Shown here: positions 13,543-13,901 of the stretch, in pieces | How the letters are laid out: every line of letters starts with the position of its first letter | Numbering within the stretch: the stretch's first letter is position 1 | Assembly (NCBI GenBank): GCA_030672375.1 | Contig: DAOVGP010000034.1 | Location: 1-13,901, forward strand | Source of the DNA: Candidatus Aenigmatarchaeota archaeon | GTDB lineage: Archaea; Aenigmatarchaeota; Aenigmatarchaeia; CG10238-14 | Direction: 5' to 3' | DNA: 13,901 bases | Notes under the pieces: model-generated | The model's database searches: none | What the model was told of the DNA's origin: nothing | Seen by the model: only the letters and a program-made list of their open reading frames with translations | Translations under genes and position numbers: made by a program

Positions 13543-13901
13543 ATGGAAATCCTAGAAAAAGTAAAATCTATTTTACCGAAAGATGTAGTCGATAGAGTAG
13601 AATTAGAAGGTTGTGAGATCGTAGTCTACACTAAGGATAAATTCTTTTTTCTCGATGCATCAGAACAAGTAAAAGAAGCTGTCCAAGAACTGAAAAAGAG
13701 GATAGAAGTCAGACCAGATAGTACTCTTTGTTTGTCGACAGAAGACGCTAAGAAAAGTATTATGAAAATCGTACCAGAAGATGCTAAAATCAAGAATATA
13801 AGATTCGAACCACAGAGAAGTTTGACTATAATCACTGCAGAGAAACCAGGACTAGTAATAGGCAGAGGAGGTGAAACATTTAAAAAAATCAAGGGAGAGA
13901 C
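13543..13901 (+). CDS. fttA: aCPSF1/FttA beta-CASP ribonuclease, N-terminal KH region (cut by window edge)
   Basis: The first 119 residues of an open frame run off the right edge. The sequence MEILEKVKSILPKDVVDRVE, then EIVVYTKDKFF, VRPDSTLCLSTEDAKKSIMKIVPEDA and finally a KH-domain GxxG loop, VIGRGGETFKKI (GRGG at 107-110), matches the start of archaeal CPSF1. That protein has two KH domains followed by a metallo-beta-lactamase/beta-CASP nuclease. In archaea it acts in the cytoplasm as a 5'-3' exo/endoribonuclease and as the termination factor FttA. The nuclease domain, with its HxHxDH motif, would lie outside the window. The ATG at 13543 follows AAGTGAAT. It lies 21 nt after psmB, a neighbourhood I remember from Methanocaldococcus. 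Confidence 0.9.
   Translation, partial: MEILEKVKSILPKDVVDRVELEGCEIVVYTKDKFFFLDASEQVKEAVQELKKRIEVRPDSTLCLSTEDAKKSIMKIVPEDAKIKNIRFEPQRSLTIITAEKPGLVIGRGGETFKKIKGE

Noticed and set aside
1..13901. CRISPR array, insertion sequence or integrated element
   Set aside because: I saw no spaced direct repeats, terminal inverted repeats, transposase or integrase; coding style looks uniform. The tRNA is followed directly by proS, with no sign of an attachment-site duplication.

Overview
The window is a stretch of archaeal chromosome. The markers are an IF2/IF5B-type initiation factor of archaeal length, a HerA helicase, an Mre11-Rad50 pair, an archaeal/eukaryotic-type prolyl-tRNA synthetase with a zinc tail, a threonine-protease proteasome beta subunit, and the N-terminal KH region of the archaeal CPSF ribonuclease (aCPSF1/FttA). 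The DNA is AT-rich (clearly below 40% G+C by eye). It prefers AGA/AGG arginine codons and has TATA-like boxes about 25 nt upstream of starts. Some genes have GGTG-type Shine-Dalgarno sites, and others (herA, mre11, the KaiC-like gene) look leaderless. Compact genes, very short intergenic gaps and several orphan small proteins would suit an uncultivated lineage such as a DPANN archaeon. I cannot fix the phylum from this sequence.

Layout. 1-455 (-): the secreted/membrane N-terminus of a DUF2207-like protein, cut by the window edge. 523-1128: two unrecognised small genes (76 and 88 aa) pointing away from each other across a promoter region that carries a perfect dyad. 1209-1932 (+): a tight three-gene cluster of a DUF6485 cysteine-rich protein, a DUF59/MIP18-type Fe-S assembly factor and a single-cluster ferredoxin. 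1939-3112 (-): a KaiC-like ATPase preceded by an unrecognised helical 148-aa protein. 3199-4929 (+): aIF5B. 4926-5868 (-): a COG1407 metallophosphoesterase preceded by a 59-aa two-helix membrane protein that is easily missed. 5939-7453 (+): herA. 7460-11078 (-): the mre11-rad50 operon. 11259-11332 (+): tRNA-Pro(UGG). 11378-12817 (+): proS. 12874-13521 (+): psmB. 13543 to the edge (+): aCPSF1.

How it fits together. The centre (about 4.9-11.1 kb) is a DNA-break-processing island: HerA translocase, Rad50 ATPase, Mre11 nuclease and a second, PdeM-like phosphoesterase. No nurA, the usual partner of herA, is visible. The right end is an information-processing island (tRNA-Pro, ProRS, proteasome beta, termination factor/ribonuclease). 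Its proS-psmB-aCPSF1 order is, from memory, the same as in Methanocaldococcus. The left end is accessory: redox/Fe-S genes, a KaiC-family regulator and orphans. I saw no mobile element, CRISPR array, rRNA or clear horizontally acquired block. The most interesting leads are the tRNA-Pro/proS pairing, the small membrane protein with the COG1407 enzyme next to the repair genes, the KaiC plus helical-protein pair, and several motif substitutions (aIF5B TKID, Mre11 GTHE, Rad50 GILGSGKS).
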